Source of the DNA: Capra hircus
Taxonomy: Eukaryota > Chordata > Mammalia > Artiodactyla > Bovidae
Reading direction: 5' to 3'
DNA length: 64,000 nt
NCBI RefSeq assembly: GCF_001704415.2
Contig: NW_017189840.1
Span: 1-64,000, forward strand
Each line of letters opens with the position of its first letter. The first letter of the stretch is position 1. The position numbers and the translations under genes are program-made. This document shows positions 1 through 12,890 of the stretch, in pieces. The notes under the pieces are model-generated. The model ran no database searches. It saw only the letters and a program-made list of their open reading frames with translations, and was not told where the DNA came from.

Positions 1-338
1 ACCACCACCTAGTTCCAGAACATGGTGGTCACTCCCAAAGGGAACTTCCTACCATAATGCAGGCTCTCCCCACTCTTTTTGCACTTCTTGACTTTCTGTC
101 CCGATGGGTTTGCCTATTCTGGAATCATACAGCATGTGGCCTTCTGTGCCTGCCTTCTCTCACTTGGCTGGGCTGCCAGGCTGTATTCATCCATGTTGTA
201 TTATTAGCATGTATCAGGACTTAGCTTCTTTATATGGTGGAATGATCTGCCGGGTGGATGTTCCCCCATTATGCTTATCCATCTGCTGGTGGACATGGAG
301 GAGGCTTCCAAATTCTGCCTATTTAGAAAAATGCTGCT

Positions 339-463
339 GGGAATTTCCCTAGCATTGCAGTGGTTAGGACTCAGCGCTTTCACTGCTGGGGCCCAGGTTC
401 AATCCCTAGTCATGGAACTAAGATCCCCACAAGCTGCGCCACGAGGCCAAAAAACAAAAAAAT
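339..463 (+). repeat. tRNA-Glu-derived SINE (CHR-2 type)
   Basis: A cetartiodactyl tRNA-derived SINE. The tRNA-like head has a recognisable B-box region (GGTTCAATCCC) near 388-400, followed by the usual body with an 'aagatccccacaagc' stretch and an A-rich tail with Cs at 448-463. Plus orientation. Confidence 0.8.
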
Positions 464-1748
464 AGTGCTGATATGAGCATTTGTGTACAAGCTTTTGTTA
501 GGGTGCCTGTTTTCCATTCTTGTGGTTACGCTGGATTGTATGGCAGCTCTAGAGAGTTTTCCACATCCACTGTTCTCCATTGACATTCCTGCAGCTTCAT
601 GCCCTCCCTTACCGCCCTCCTTCTAATCCCTCTGATTCCCGGAGAAGCCCTGGGGAGAGAGCACAGCAGGACCTTGTGCCTGGAATCCTTGTCCTCACCC
701 CCTGGGGCCCCACTCAGTGCGGGAGCGGTGGGCAGTGACCCAGGCACCCAGACTCTCTCCCCTGGTTCAGCCTCTGATGCCTGAACCGGGGGGTGAGGGG
801 GGACCTCCCCTTCCTTGCTAATCTCCCTAACACCCTGGATTGTTAGAAGGATATTCCCCTGCCCACCATGACTGTCTACCACTTAGCCTTTGGAGCTTGG
901 GTTGGGCCAGTCCCTGCGCCAGCTTTATGCCAACTGTGTCTCCTCTCCCCTATTCCTCCCACCCTCACCCCTTTCCCAGCTGCCACAGGCACCTGCCCTC
1001 CGGTTGTCAGAGGGGTCCCACCCCAGGGCCTGGCTTACTTTGAGGGGTTGGGGTAGGCAGGGCCCCCCTCTGAAGGCAGACTTGGGGGCCTGCTGTCTTC
1101 TCCCCCCTCTCTGACTGGTGCCTCGTGGGTCAGTGTGCTCCCACCCCTGGGGCACAGACATGGGGCTGGGGGAGCTCGGGGCCCATTCCTTGGCCGCCCA
1201 CAGAAAACCCCTTCTGCAAATGCAGCCCTAGAGCCGGTGGTGGGGTGCACATGGGGGAAATAAATGGAGGGTGGGAGGGAGCCTGCTCAGTCCTGCCCTA
1301 GGCCTGAGACTAATTGACAGCCCCATGACAAGGCCCTTCTCGAGCCTTCCAGAACCAGCTTCCTGGTGTTCCCTGGGTTGGGCACTGCGATCCACTCAGG
1401 GGATCCAAGGTCCTGGGAGCTGCCCCTTCTGTTTTAGGGACACCTGGGCAAGAGCGTGCCTTCCCTGTGCTTCCCCAGCTCAGATCTGGATGTGAAGTCT
1501 GATATGACTTCATCACCACTGCTCCCAAGGGGCCTGAGCACAAAGGCTGCACCCCTCCCCCTGCCCCGGGCCAGGGCTGCCCAGGAGCCTGGGGCCTCAG
1601 GAAAAACCTCAGAGCAGGGGACAGGCTAGATTGTTCTTGTCTGTTTTCTCTAGGTAGCCAAGTAATGTTTACGGGAGAAAATGCTATAAAGAACAAAGGA
1701 CGAAAGTCACCTAGAAATACTAGCTTCCAGAGATAACCAGCCACTGCT

Positions 1749-2057
1749 GGGAGAGTCGCTCAGTTGTTTCCCACTCTTTGTGACCCCATGGACTATACAG
1801 TCCATGGAATTCTCCAAGCCAGAATACTGGAGTGGGTAGCCTTTCCCTTCTCCCGGGGATCTTCCTAACCCAGGGATCCAACCCAGGTCTCCCACCTTGC
1901 AGGCAGATTCTTTACCAGCTGAGCCACCAGGGAAGCCCAAGAACACTGGAGCGGGTAGTCTTTCCCTTCTCCAGGGGATCTTCCCGACCCAGGGATCAAA
2001 CCCAGGTCTCCCGCAGTGCAGGCAGATTCTTTACTAGCTGAGCTATGAGGAAAGCCC
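1749..2057 (-). repeat. Bov-A2 SINE (dimeric)
   Basis: Two copies of the BovA unit lie in tandem. The motif 'ctggagtgggtagcctttcc' near 1827 recurs in similar form near 1949, and 'caggcagattctttac' recurs near 1900 and 2020. The orientation is minus: the unit starts with the reverse complement of the SINE 3' end ('gtcgctcagttg'). Typical ruminant element. Confidence 0.85.
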
Positions 2058-2689
2058 CAACGCTGACATTCTTCCATTTTCATGAATTTCCTTCAAGTCT
2101 TTAAAGAAAGGATTGTGTAATAATACTGACGCAGGTACCAATGAATATATATATCAGGCGCGCCCATTCCAAATAGTTTTCACAGCCCCGTTCACTCTCC
2201 AAGCTGCATACTTGTGGCACTACGATGCTCCTGTGGGCTCATACCTCCCTTCCCACCTGTACCCCATCAGCTCTCGAAACTGGGCTCACACTAAGCTCTC
2301 CCAGCAGGTGCTTGATAGTTTATTATGAGACTTGTCCAGCAATGTTATCTTTTTGAAGTCCATAAACAGTTTTTCAAAAAACAATTTAGCCATGGTATAT
2401 AAAGTTGGGAAGAAAGCAAATTCTCAGATCTTCATTTCCCTGGAACAATGTTTCTATATATTACTTTGCAGTCTTTTACCTTAAACATACATTTTACATG
2501 ATAGTCATCAGAATTCATGTGTCATTTTGTATCTTTTTTGAGAAACGCTTGTTAGAAAACTGGTAGGGCAGCTGTACATTCCCATGAGGCAGATACTTGT
2601 ACTAAAGACTACTGTAAAGTTTTTGGCATTAGAAATAATGCTGGTACCTCCATACATTAAATATAGAATGACCATATGGCCCCAAATAT

Positions 2690-3175
2690 TTGAAAACAGG
2701 GTCTTGAACCCTTGGAGACAAATGTTCACCGTAGTGTGATTCACAATTGCCAAAATGTAGAAACAAACCAACGTGTGTTGAGGGATGACCGATTTATTCA
2801 CTCAGTGCAGTTTTCTGGAACAGGTTGCAATATTACCCATAAAAGAAATGAAGTACTGATGTCTGCTGTCATATGGGTGGACCTAGAAAACATTTTGTGG
2901 AAAACTGCCAGACATACTGGACCACCTGTTCTAGAATTCTACTTAGGAAATGTCTAGAGGCAGTTGCAAGAAAGATTGGTGAGTGCCAGGGCGGGGTGAA
3001 TTTGGAGAGAATGGGTAGGAGGTCTCCTTTTAGGGGCTGAAAATATCCTGGAATTAAATAGATGTGATGGTTACATGACCGTTCAGAGGCATGAAATGCC
3101 ACTGAGTTGTACACCTGAAATGGTTAAAATGGTAAATTTGACGTTTGCTGTATTTTCGCACAATATAAAAAATAA
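2690..3175 (+). repeat. LINE-1 3' end (old L1M/L1MA-like)
   Basis: The end of the stretch ('gttgtacacctgaaatgg', then 'ttaaaatggtaaatttgacg', then an A-rich tail at 3160-3178) is the well-known 3' UTR of older mammalian L1 elements. The preceding part, with 'catatgggtggacctagaaaa', matches the same region. Plus orientation, 5'-truncated. Subfamily not determined. Confidence 0.7.
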
Positions 3176-4044
3176 TGAATGCTGCTCTGTTCTGAATATC
3201 CTTATCATTCATGTAATATAAATTCTGATTATTTTAGGATCTATTATTTATAAGAAATATACTGGATAAAAGGATATGATGAACATTAGCAAGGTTCTTT
3301 GTAGTTATCAAGATTCCTCCAGCAAGTTAACCATCTTGTGTTCGGGGGTGAAACAGCTCAGGCCCACACAGAGCGCCCCTGACTGGGGATTGCTTCTGGG
3401 TCTAAGCAGGAGCCGGGTGCCCCAGCTCTGCCTGGGAGACAGACATGGGTACAGTGCTGAGGGCCACTTGGAGCACTTCTCAGCCAGGGTTGTGCCATCA
3501 GTCCTTGGGCCCGCTGACATGCACCCTGAGCCTTTGACATCCCACGCTGGGAGGCAAGGCCCTCGGGTAGTCTCCAGAACCTGATGGAAGGCGAGTCACC
3601 CTGAAACCGTCTGCTTGGCATTCTCCCTGGGAGGGGGTGGTTGCCAGGCCTGGCGTGACTCTTGGGCTTGGAAGGGACACACCGGGGCATTTCGCCTTAA
3701 GTGAATGTAGGTGTCCGCGAAGCAAGAAGGGCGTTGGAGGGAGAGAAGACGCCCCAGGGGCCCAGCAAATGAAAAAGCTTGGCTGGAGTGCCAAGACCAT
3801 CTCCACCCCGTCCACAGCTGCCACCCCGGAATCCCCTCCAATTCAGCCAAAGCCCCACCTTCTCCCCCCATCCCAGGGGTACCCACCATCCACACACCCC
3901 CAGACCCTACTATATATACTCTGTTCCCTGCCCCTCACCAGCTGGAGATACCAACCGTGGTGGGCATGTCTGGGTGAATGGATAGTCGTGCCACATTCTG
4001 CTCTGAGTGCTTTTTGGCTGGTCCTGGAAAACGGGCGCTAAGAG

Positions 4045-4115
4045 ACATCCACCTGACAGATGAGGAAACGGGGGAGGCTAAAGGATTCACCCAGGACACA
4101 ACACCTGGGCCAGAA
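4045..4115 (-). repeat. MIR SINE remnant
   Basis: The motif 'acagatgaggaaac' followed by 'ggctaaaggattcacccagg' resembles the MIR core ('gatgaggaaactgaggc... acttgcccaagg') in reverse orientation. Short and diverged. Confidence 0.45.
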
Positions 4116-4558
4116 ACCTCTGCGCCCCAAGTCTCACCCCTTCCACATCCTAATAGGTGACGGCAGCTGTCCATCCATGTGGATGTGTTCTGGATTGTTT
4201 CTCGAGTATTGCGTGTGTACTGCCATCCAACCTCGAGGTGGGCCTTGTGGGTCTTAGTGTTCTTCCCATCCCTGACCCATCCCTCCCCTCCCCTGTCCAG
4301 GGGGATTCAGGTTTGTCACCCAGAGGTACATTTTCTCCTATCTGTGATGTTCATAAGCATGTGTATTGCCACAAACCACATGTACAAATATACAATTTTT
4401 GGATCCATTCTACCAATGGCAGATCTGCACTCTTTCTGGTATTTACATCCCAGTGTCCTGAAGGGGCATCTCCTCAACCCTCCTCAAAAGGGATCAGGGT
4501 CCCTTTTCCTAGAATCCCTGCTTCCCTATTGAGTTCTGGATTTTTCCAGTGTCCTGTT

Positions 4559-5040
4559 TAGTTCAGTTCAGTTCAGTCCAGTCGCTCAGTCCTGTCTGAC
4601 TCTCTGTGATCCCATGGATTGTAGCATGCCAGGCCTTCCTGTCCATCACCAGCTCCTGGAGTTTACCCAAACTCATGTCCATCAAGTCAGTGATACCAAT
4701 CTAACCATCTCATCCTCTGTCATCCCCTTCTCCCGCCTTCAATCTTCCCCAGCATCAGGGTCTTTTCAAATGAGTCAGCTCTTTGCATCAAGTGGTCAAA
4801 GTATTGGAGTTTCAGCTTCAACATCAGTCCTTCCAGTGAATATTCAGGACTGATTTCCTTTAGGATTGACTGCTTGGATCTTGCAGTCCAAGGGACTGTC
4901 AAGAGTCTTCTCCAACACCACAATTCAAAAGCATCCATTCTTTGGCACTCAGCTTTCTTTATAGTCCGACTCTCACATCCATACACGACTCCTGGAAAAA
5001 CCATATCCTTGACTAGACGGACCTTTGTTGGCATTGTTCT
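4559..5040 (-). repeat. BovB (RTE LINE) 3' end, 5'-truncated
   Basis: The minus strand encodes the C-terminal end of the BovB reverse-transcriptase protein (residues such as [18 protein letters not shown] and LEGLMLKLKLQYF are readable) and finishes in the BovB 3' tail at 4559-4600 ('gttcagttcagttcagtcca' on the plus strand). About 480 bp, so heavily 5'-truncated. Also known in SINE libraries as an ART2-like unit. Confidence 0.85.
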
Positions 5041-5192
5041 GTAGGAGTTCTTTATTCTGGATAATCTGGTGTCCGTTCTGTGCCTGTCCTAACTGTATTT
5101 ATGATGTCTTTTGTTATCCAGAAGTCTTATAGTTTAACACAGTCAGAGTGATACCTTTTTCCATTCTTGTTCGCCCATGTTTTATTTTCAGG

Positions 5193-5325
5193 CGATTCCC
5201 TTGCTGTCTGGTGGTTAGGCCTGGGTACTTTCGCTGCCATGGCTCACATTCAGTCCCTGGTCTGATCCCTGGTCAGGGAACTAACATTCCACAAGTCGTG
5301 AGGCCTGGCCAAAAGAGAAAGAAAA
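5193..5325 (+). repeat. tRNA-Glu-derived SINE (CHR-2 type)
   Basis: The SINE head reads 'gtctggtggttaggcctggg' and the body contains 'ggtcagggaactaacattcc' and an A-rich tail ending near 5325. Plus orientation. Same family as the element at 339-463. Confidence 0.8.
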
Positions 5326-7751
5326 AATTGCTTCTCTATGTCAGCACCATAAAACCACTTTTCTCACTCGTCCAAGCTAGTTTTAAAGCTCAGTCCATTT
5401 AGGACTTGGGTCCATTTTGAATTGGCTTGGTCTGGGTTTGGAGCAGTGGCAGCCAGCCAAGGAGGTGGGGCGTGCCTCTGGCGGGTGTAGACTGTGATCT
5501 TACCTTGTGGGGGACTCTGATGGGTTGGCTTCGGTTCACACCTGTCCAGACAGGAGCAGGGACATTTGAATGGTGGCTTGGCCCGTGCACACACCTTTCT
5601 CTTCTTCATGGCTGAAGGATGAGGGAGCATGAGAAGTGCAGAATACTCCTTTGATCCTTGCCCTGAATGTCGCCATCTTGTCCGTAGCCCTCACCCTCCC
5701 CAGGAGGGGCTCACATCTTACTTGTCCTGCCCTGTTCCTGCCCTTTATTAGCTCTGGGGGCTCAACAGGATGGCTGAGGAGGAGAGGAGGTTGAAGGCGC
5801 CCCAGGCACTCGTGGCAGGAGTGGCCCCGGAATTCTAAGCCTCTGCACCCAGAGCTCTGCTTCTGCCCAGTACCACATGGGTCAAGGATCGGATGGCTGC
5901 AGGGTTGTCACAGGGGTGGCCTGGATCTGCGTGTGTGTGCCCATCCCTCTCTTGACATCCCAGCCCACCCAGCTCTCTCCTCCCACTGCCTGGACCCGGT
6001 TTCCATAGCAAAGCTGTGGCTGGGTACCGTTTCCAGGGAGAAGTACATCCTTGTTTCTCAGAATCACCTGAGCATCCCACTGCACACCATGAAAATGTGA
6101 AATACGCCTCCTTCCGAAAATCCTGAGCGCAACAGCTCCACACGTCCCCTTCTGGACTTAAGGGCAATGGGGCATCAGTTAATGTTCTGAAAAACCCTGG
6201 TTGGGAGTGTTTGTCGATTTCCGTGGTGTGAATATTCCCACCATGACCACCACCCCGGCATCACCGATCTCTGGGTTGGGAAGAGATGCACAGCCACCCA
6301 CCATCCTGTGGTGTGTCCTTCCAGACACACTAGACTGAAGGAACCCTAAGGGGCTAGATAACTGGAAAATATAGTAGTTAGAAAGCCATGAGTTTGGAGG
6401 ATTCATGGCCTTTGTTTTTAAGATCATTCATTTAGTTGTACGCTTGTACCATTGAGAGGTCGATACTGGATGTGCATTAATGGATGCCTCAAACATTCCC
6501 TGACCCTTTTGGCTCTGCTAAGGGCTTCAAGGCCAGTCTGCCCATTCCCTTGGCCCCCAGCCTTAGCCAGACCGGCCTTCACACACCCCCTCACATACAC
6601 AGCAGCTGGTCCTTTTCTCCCATGCACCTCCCTTCCCTCCTCTGTTTATAACTGCAACCTCCCTGGCTCTCTTGATCCTCTAGGGCTGTGCTGATCACAT
6701 TCTACAACTAATATCTGTTTCCTTGATACTCTTTGATCCAATAATTCCTCTTCTGGAAATGTTCTCTATCACCGCCTAGATTATACAAAGACATACATAG
6801 ATAATAGGTACAGAATGTACAAATAAAAGGTGTCTCTGCAACAACCTTCTTTCTGATTGAGAACCATTAGTTATAGACCAAACCAACACAGAGTGGATGG
6901 TCCATGCATAGGCTGCCTGTAGTCACAAAGTGGGAAATGACCAAGGAGGAGATATGCCAACGATCACAGCTTTTACATCCCTGAGACGGTGGGTGATTTC
7001 TGTTTTCTTCTTTAGGATTAAGTCTTTTTCAAATGTTCTACAGTAAAGTTATTTATTTGATAATTAGACAAACCTGATTAAAAAATCTTTCCCGACTATG
7101 GAAAGATTGGGGAGAGAGGGAAAAATTTCCTGAAATTGCTGTCTACAAAGGACATACCCAGGTAGCTACAAGATGACTATCTGGGTTCCATGACTCAGAG
7201 GAGCCACCGGCTGTCCAGGGGTCCTTAGGACTCTGTACTTTCCTGGAACGACACTCAGGGGCTGGGCTGTTCTTGACAGCCCTGAAACCATGATTTTGCA
7301 ACTATACTGGCCATCTTGGTGAAAACCCTCATTCCTGGAGATGCCCAACTTGGGGGAACACTGTCACAATTGAAGACTGGGAAAACCGTGGTCTTATCAG
7401 GGCAACTTCCTCAGCCCCTCTCTTGGGCTCGGGTGTGTGGCATCCTTTTCTCTGTGGAAAGCCTTGGCTGCCTTGAGGATGGAGATCCAGTCCTTCAAGC
7501 CTTTTTGTTCTTCATGGCCCTGGCATCTGAACCCGTTTGTGGACTGACTTCTGTTGCAGAAGGCAGTCAAGGTCTCCCTCCCAACTCGGATGCTCGAAGG
7601 AGCAGGAGGGTGGCCCAGTAGGACTCTAGGCGAGGCTCCCCAGCCCTCGAGGTGTGGCCCTGCCATCCCCAGATGGCTCAGTGCGGTGGTGAAGGGGGCC
7701 GGGGTCAGCAGGGCCCCGGCGTGTCCTCACCGGGGCATGTCTCTGCCACAG

Positions 7752-10700
7752 GTGAACGGGAAGGAGCTCTCCAAGCTGTCTCAGGAGCAGACCCTGGAGG
7801 CCCTGCGTGCCTCCAAGGAGCCCCTGGTGATCCAGGTGCTGAGACGCAGTCCCCGCCTCCGGGGGGATGGCTCCTGCCACGACTTGCAGCTGGTGGACAG
7901 TGGCACTCAGACGGACATCACCTTCGAGCATATTATGGCACTGGGCAAGCTGCGCCCACCCACCCCGCCCATGGTCATCCTGGAGCCGTTCGTCCCATCT
8001 GAGCTGTGAGTCGCCCTCAGGAGGGCCCCGGGCCCTGCCTCCAGAGAGGGCACGCCACCCCGGGTGGCCATCCCAGGCTACCCAGAGCTGCTATGTTGTT
8101 GTAGCTCTGGGCATGGCGGGGAAACCCCGACTGGGTGCCCTCTATGGCAGAAAGCAGGCTCCTTGGCCTGCAGAACTGACTGTTACACCCCAGGGCTCAG
8201 GAATCTCTGGGCTTCTAGCCTCTGGCTGGAGGCCAGCTGGTTTTGGGCCCGGGGGTCTGACACGCAGGCTCCCCATTGTATCTACCCCCAGGGCCATGGG
8301 AGGATCATCCTGGGATCTTGTTGCCAGAAGGTTGGGGTCCTCAGCTATTCCTCCTCCATTCTCTCTTCTCTGCCAGCATCACCCCTCGAATCTTCTTGCA
8401 TCTTTGTCTGTTCCATTCCTCTTCCTGCTTTCAGCTTCCTCCATCCCTTCGACTTTATTCTTTGGCCCGCTTGGAAGAAGGGCCTCTCCTCCGGGCCTGA
8501 TGGCTCATGACCATGTGAGCGCTGACTCGTCTCACAGAGTCTTCCGGGCAGCAGGGAGGTGGTCCTGTGGTCCCCTCCTCTGCAGAGAGGCAGACCCAGG
8601 GATGGCAGTGGCCAGGCTTAGCCTCGGGGCCAGGAGGGCTGCCTCTGGATGGAGGCTGGGTCCTGCTCCGCTGCCCAGCCATCCTCCAGGGCCTGGATAA
8701 CTCTTGGGGGCACTGTGTGAGTGGGTCCAGTGCCAGCTGAGAGGGGCGCCTGCTGACTGGCATGGTGAGAGGCATCGAGCTGGGGGTCAGGACAGGATGG
8801 TCCAGGGCAGGGTGAGGAGAGCTTAGGCACACCTGGGTCCTCGGTGCAGACGACCTTGCAATCCTGTTCAAGACATATTCCTGGTCTCTGCCTGGGTGCG
8901 TGTAGCACAGGAGGAGGGGTATGGAAGAGGTAGCTGGGCTGCCACCTGATGCCCCGCTTCTCCTGGGCAGCCCCCCCATCAGTCATGAGTATTATGACCC
9001 AGCGGAGTTCATGGAGGGCGGCCCGCAGGAGGCAGACCGGATGGATGAGCTGGAGTACGAGGTGAGACGGGCGGCCAGCCCTGGGATAGCTGTTGGCCGC
9101 CCAGCTTGGGCCTGGCTCGCACTGCCCCCAGGTGGCCAGACCTCACAGTCCTGTCCTGTGCGTGGCTTTTTACTCGGGCCCAAGGGCCAAGTTGGGCTGA
9201 GTCGGGGAGGGCACGTGTGAGATCCCTTGCTTGGTCTGTGTTGCTGAGTCTGTGTCTCGTGCCTGTGTCTATCCCATGAGTCCCATGTGTCCTCTGTGTG
9301 TGTGTGTCCCGGGTGTTTCCTGGGGTAGGGGAGACCACGGGACCTGCGTGGCATTTGGGATGGTAAGAGAGAGCCTTGGGAGCCCGACTGTGACACAGTC
9401 CTGGGGTCAGGGCTGAGCTGAGGCTGCCCCCTCCCACCCCCCGACCCCCCCGTGGCTTCTCATTGTCTGTTTCTTCATCCCCCACTGCAGGAGGTAGAGC
9501 TGTATAAAAGTAGCCACCGGGACAAGCTGGGCCTGATGGTCTGCTACCGCACAGATGAGGAGGAGGACCTAGGCATCTACGTGGGAGAGGTATGAAGCTG
9601 GGAGGGGCAGGAGTCTTCTTGAGGGCTCCACACAGCCTCCCTGTGCAGCAGCCTCGCTGTGCAGCAGCACCCAGGAGGGCCCAGGGCCCCCTGGGGCTCT
9701 AAGGCTGCCCAGGAGGAGCCCCCTTAGTACCACAGGGAGGCTGCCGGTCAGTGAGGCCAGGGCAGCCCATGGCTTCCGTGTGTGTGTGCAGTCAGCTGGT
9801 CCTCCCCACAGGCCCCGGGCTTGTAGTGAAAGAGCCCTTCCCAGCAATCACAGGGATCCTTCTCACATGTCAGAAAGTCAGCCCCCTGTTCGCTTGTGGG
9901 GTTGCCCTGAGGCAAGACTGCCCCTTCCTACCAAATGGGCACCTTAGTGGAGGGGGCCAAGGCCCCATTGATGCTCGTGCCTTGCAGGTGAATCCCAACA
10001 GCATTGCAGCCAAAGATGGCCGGATCCGTGAGGGAGACCGTATCATCCAGGTGAGGTTGGGGGACAGGCTCTCCCACTCAGAGCCTAGCCTGAGGCCGGG
10101 CAACCCCCCACCCCCGTGCCTGAAACCAGGCTAGGACTCACCTCCCTGCTGTACAACCACGCCCCTGGCTCCTGTGTGCCCATGGGACCTGTTGGCATGG
10201 CAGGCCCCTTGTTAGCCTGTCCCTCTGTGCACCCGACGTGAGCAGGTCTCCCACTCCACGTGTGTCTCTGAGCACACGTGCTCTTGGGTGGGCCAGGCGG
10301 TCTCTGTCCATGGCATCTTCCACTTGCCTCTATCTTGCCAGACTCCAAGAGCCCATCCTGGCCCAGGGCACTTGTTTTGCAGCTCTGGGGGAGGGGGACC
10401 CCTGTAGCTCAACTGGGGCCTGCCCCTGAGCCAGCCCCGGGATCTCCGCTGATGGTCCCTGGCCTGCTGCAGATAAACGGCGTGGATGTCCAGAATCGGG
10501 AGGAAGCGGTGGCCATCCTAAGTCAGGAGGAGAACACCAACATCTCTCTGCTGGTGGCCCGGCCCGAGAGCCAGGTGAGTGTGTGCTCACTCAGGTGTCC
10601 TGGGCCCCTGACCCTGGGTTAGGGTTCAGGCTTTCTAGCACTGATGAGGGGCGGGGGTGTGTGATTCCAGGGCCCATTGCCCTCTCTGGCCTCTGATGAA

Positions 10701-12632
10701 AGGGGGGGGGGCTCTGGGGTGGTCCTTGAGGCCATGGGGACAGCACAGGCCTGTCTCTGCAGCTGGCAAAGCGCTGGAAGGACAGTGACCGGGACGACTT
10801 CCTGGATGACTTTGGCTCTGAGAATGAGGATGACCTGCGGGCGAGGAAGCTGAAATCCCCTCCGGCCCAGCAGGTGAGGAAGGGGGGCTGGGTGGGGAAG
10901 CGGGTGCCAGAGGGCAGAAGGAGGAGGGGCTTGGGGGGGGGCTGTAGGAGATGGAGCAGACCCTAAAGAAGCCCTTGTAATCCCCACCCCCTGGTGACAT
11001 CCCCCCCAACCCCACCCTCCCACCCAATGGGGCCCTCACTGAGCGGGACTCCTCTTGCCGCCCCAGCTTGGACACGAAGAGGAAAAAGGGGCCCCCGAGG
11101 CGGGCCCAGGCCTGCACAACAGCCAGGAGCTGGACAGTGGGGTGGGCCGGACAGACGAGAGCACCCGCAATGAGGAGAGCTCCGAGCACGACCTGCTGGG
11201 GGACGAGCCCCTGAGCACTGCCAACACACCTGGGCCCTTGCGCAAATTTGGCCTGCAAGGGGATGCCCTACAGAGCCGTGACTTCCACTTTAGCATGGAC
11301 TCCCTGCTGGCCGAGGGCGCAGGGCTGGGCGGCGGTGACGTGCCAGGCCTCACGGACGAGGAGTACGAGCGCTACCGTGAGCTGTTGGAGATCAAATGTC
11401 ACCTGGAGAATGGCAACCCACTGGGCCTGCCTTTCCCCCGGGCTGCGGCCAGCCACGGTGCCCTGGATGTCAACCGCAACGAGAGTGCCGGCCATGAGCT
11501 GGCAGTGCTGGAGGAGGAGCTGCGGCACCTGGAGTTCAAGTGCCGCAACATCTTGCGGGCGCAGAAGATGCAGCAGCTGCGGGAGCGCTGCATGAAGGCC
11601 TGGCTGCTGGAGGAGGAGAGCCTGTACGACCTGGCAGCTGGTGAGCCCAAGAAGCACGAGCTGTCTGACATCTCCGAGCTGCCGGAGAAGTCAGACAAGG
11701 ACAGCACCAGTGCCTACAACACGGGCGAAAGCTGCCGCAGCACCCCACTACTGGCCGAGCCCCTGCCTGAGAGCCCCCTGCGGCGGGCAGCTGCAGTGGC
11801 AGGCAACTCCAACCTCAACCGGACCCCCTCGGGAGCCCTTGGCGTCGCCCAGCCCAAGGCTGCTGCCCCCCCTCCCCCGGGGAGCCCCGCCAAGTTCCGA
11901 TCCCTCTCCCGGGATCCCGACGTGGGCCGGAGACAGCACTCGGCTGAAGAGCGGGTCCGCCATGGCCCCAAGACAGGGGTGGCCCTGGAGCGTGTGGGCC
12001 CTGAAGGCAGCCCCTACCTGTCGCGGCGCCACCGCAGCCCGGGCCAGGAGGGCGAGCACTACCACAGCTGCCTGCAGCTGGCCGCCCCACGCGGCCTTGA
12101 AGATCTGGGCCCCGGCCCCTTGAGTGTGGCCGCCGGCCCCCGGGTGGGTGGGGGGGCCGCGGCTGTGGCCCCCGAAGCACCCCGAATGGAGTGGAAGGTC
12201 AAGGTGCGCAGTGATGGGACCCGCTACGTGGCCAAGCGACCGGTGCGCGACCGCCTCCTGAAAGCCCGGGCCCTGAAGATCCGCGAGGAGCGCAGTGGCA
12301 TGACGACCGATGATGATGCGGTGAGCGAGATGAAGATGGGCCGCTACTGGAGCAAGGAAGAGCGGAAGCAGCACCTGATCCGGGCCCGGGAGCAGCGGAA
12401 GCGGCGCGAGTTCATGATGCAGAGCCGGCTGGAGTGCCTGCGGGAGCAGCAGAACGGAGACAGCAAGGCCGAGCTCAACATCATCGCCCTGAGCCACCGC
12501 AAGACCATGAAGAAACGAAACAAGAAGATCCTGGACAACTGGATCACCATCCAGGAGATGCTGGCCCATGGCACGCGTTCGGCTGACGGCAAGCGGGTCT
12601 ACAACCCTCTGCTCTCGGTCACCACCGTGTGA
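7752..12632 (+). CDS. PDZD4: PDZ domain-containing protein 4, exons 2 to last (5' partial)
   Basis: Seven coding exons: 7752-8005, 8971-9061, 9491-9589, 9988-10050, 10473-10574, 10763-10873 and 11067-12632 (stop TGA 12630-12632). All introns are GT-AG and the phases join, giving 761 aa. Only the first ~20 residues seen in other mammals are missing. The single PDZ domain is encoded by exons 4-6 (9491-10574), with the segment LGIYVGEVNPNSIAAKDGRI and a following GDRIIQINGVDVQN strand. The long last exon encodes an acidic/Ser-rich linker, a Glu-rich coiled-coil part (LEEELRHLEFKCRNILRAQK, about 11500-11570) and a conserved basic C-terminal region with KKRNKKILDNWITIQEML. The protein (PDZRN4-like, LU1) is a poorly characterised cytoplasmic scaffold expressed mainly in brain; its partners cannot be read from sequence. 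Identification rests on residue agreement with human PDZD4 along the whole length. Confidence 0.96.
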
Positions 12633-12868
12633 GCACCCTCTGTGCTCCCGGGCGCGGTCTAGTGACCTGGCCAGATCCCTGTCTCCCGCCCTCGCTTAGC
12701 ATCTAGCCTGTGTCTGTGTGAGCGTGGGACTTTGCTACCCAGACAGAAGCCCCCGCAGAGAAGGGATGCCTCTCCTCATCAGCAACTTCCTTCTCCCCAA
12801 GGAGAGTGACCACATCCACAGTTGGCCTGGGGACAGACCTGTATCTGCCTCCCTTCAGCCGTAAGGGG

Positions 12869-12890
12869 TGTGTGTGTGTGTGTGTGTGTG
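12869..12890. repeat. (TG)n dinucleotide repeat
   Basis: Eleven TG units in the PDZD4 3' UTR; likely length-polymorphic. An ACACACAC tract follows 20 bases later, so the RNA could form a TG/CA hairpin. Confidence 0.9.

Larger units (their letters stand above)
1..7751 (+). other. PDZD4: PDZD4 upstream intron (first intron), repeat-bearing
   Basis: No exon was found here. The first PDZD4 exon inside the window starts at 7752 in the middle of the protein, and the short N-terminal exon known in mammals (starting Met-Gly-Cys-Asn) is not visible in this stretch, so it must lie before base 1. The stretch holds a tRNA-Glu SINE, a Bov-A2 element, an L1 3' end, a BovB 3' end, a second tRNA SINE, a MIR remnant near 4045-4115 and weak L1-like sequence around 6740-6950. 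Bases 464-1740, 2060-2690, 3180-4040 and 5330-6740 show nothing recognisable. Confidence 0.7.

Noticed and set aside
7867..8700. 277-codon plus ORF overlapping PDZD4 exon 2 in another frame
   Set aside because: It runs past the exon 2 donor into the intron and has no domain features; the PDZD4 frame explains the exon.
11748..12569. 273-codon minus-strand ORF opposite the last PDZD4 exon
   Set aside because: It is the GC-rich antisense shadow of a strongly conserved plus-strand exon, with low-complexity Leu/His/Gly content and no family resemblance.
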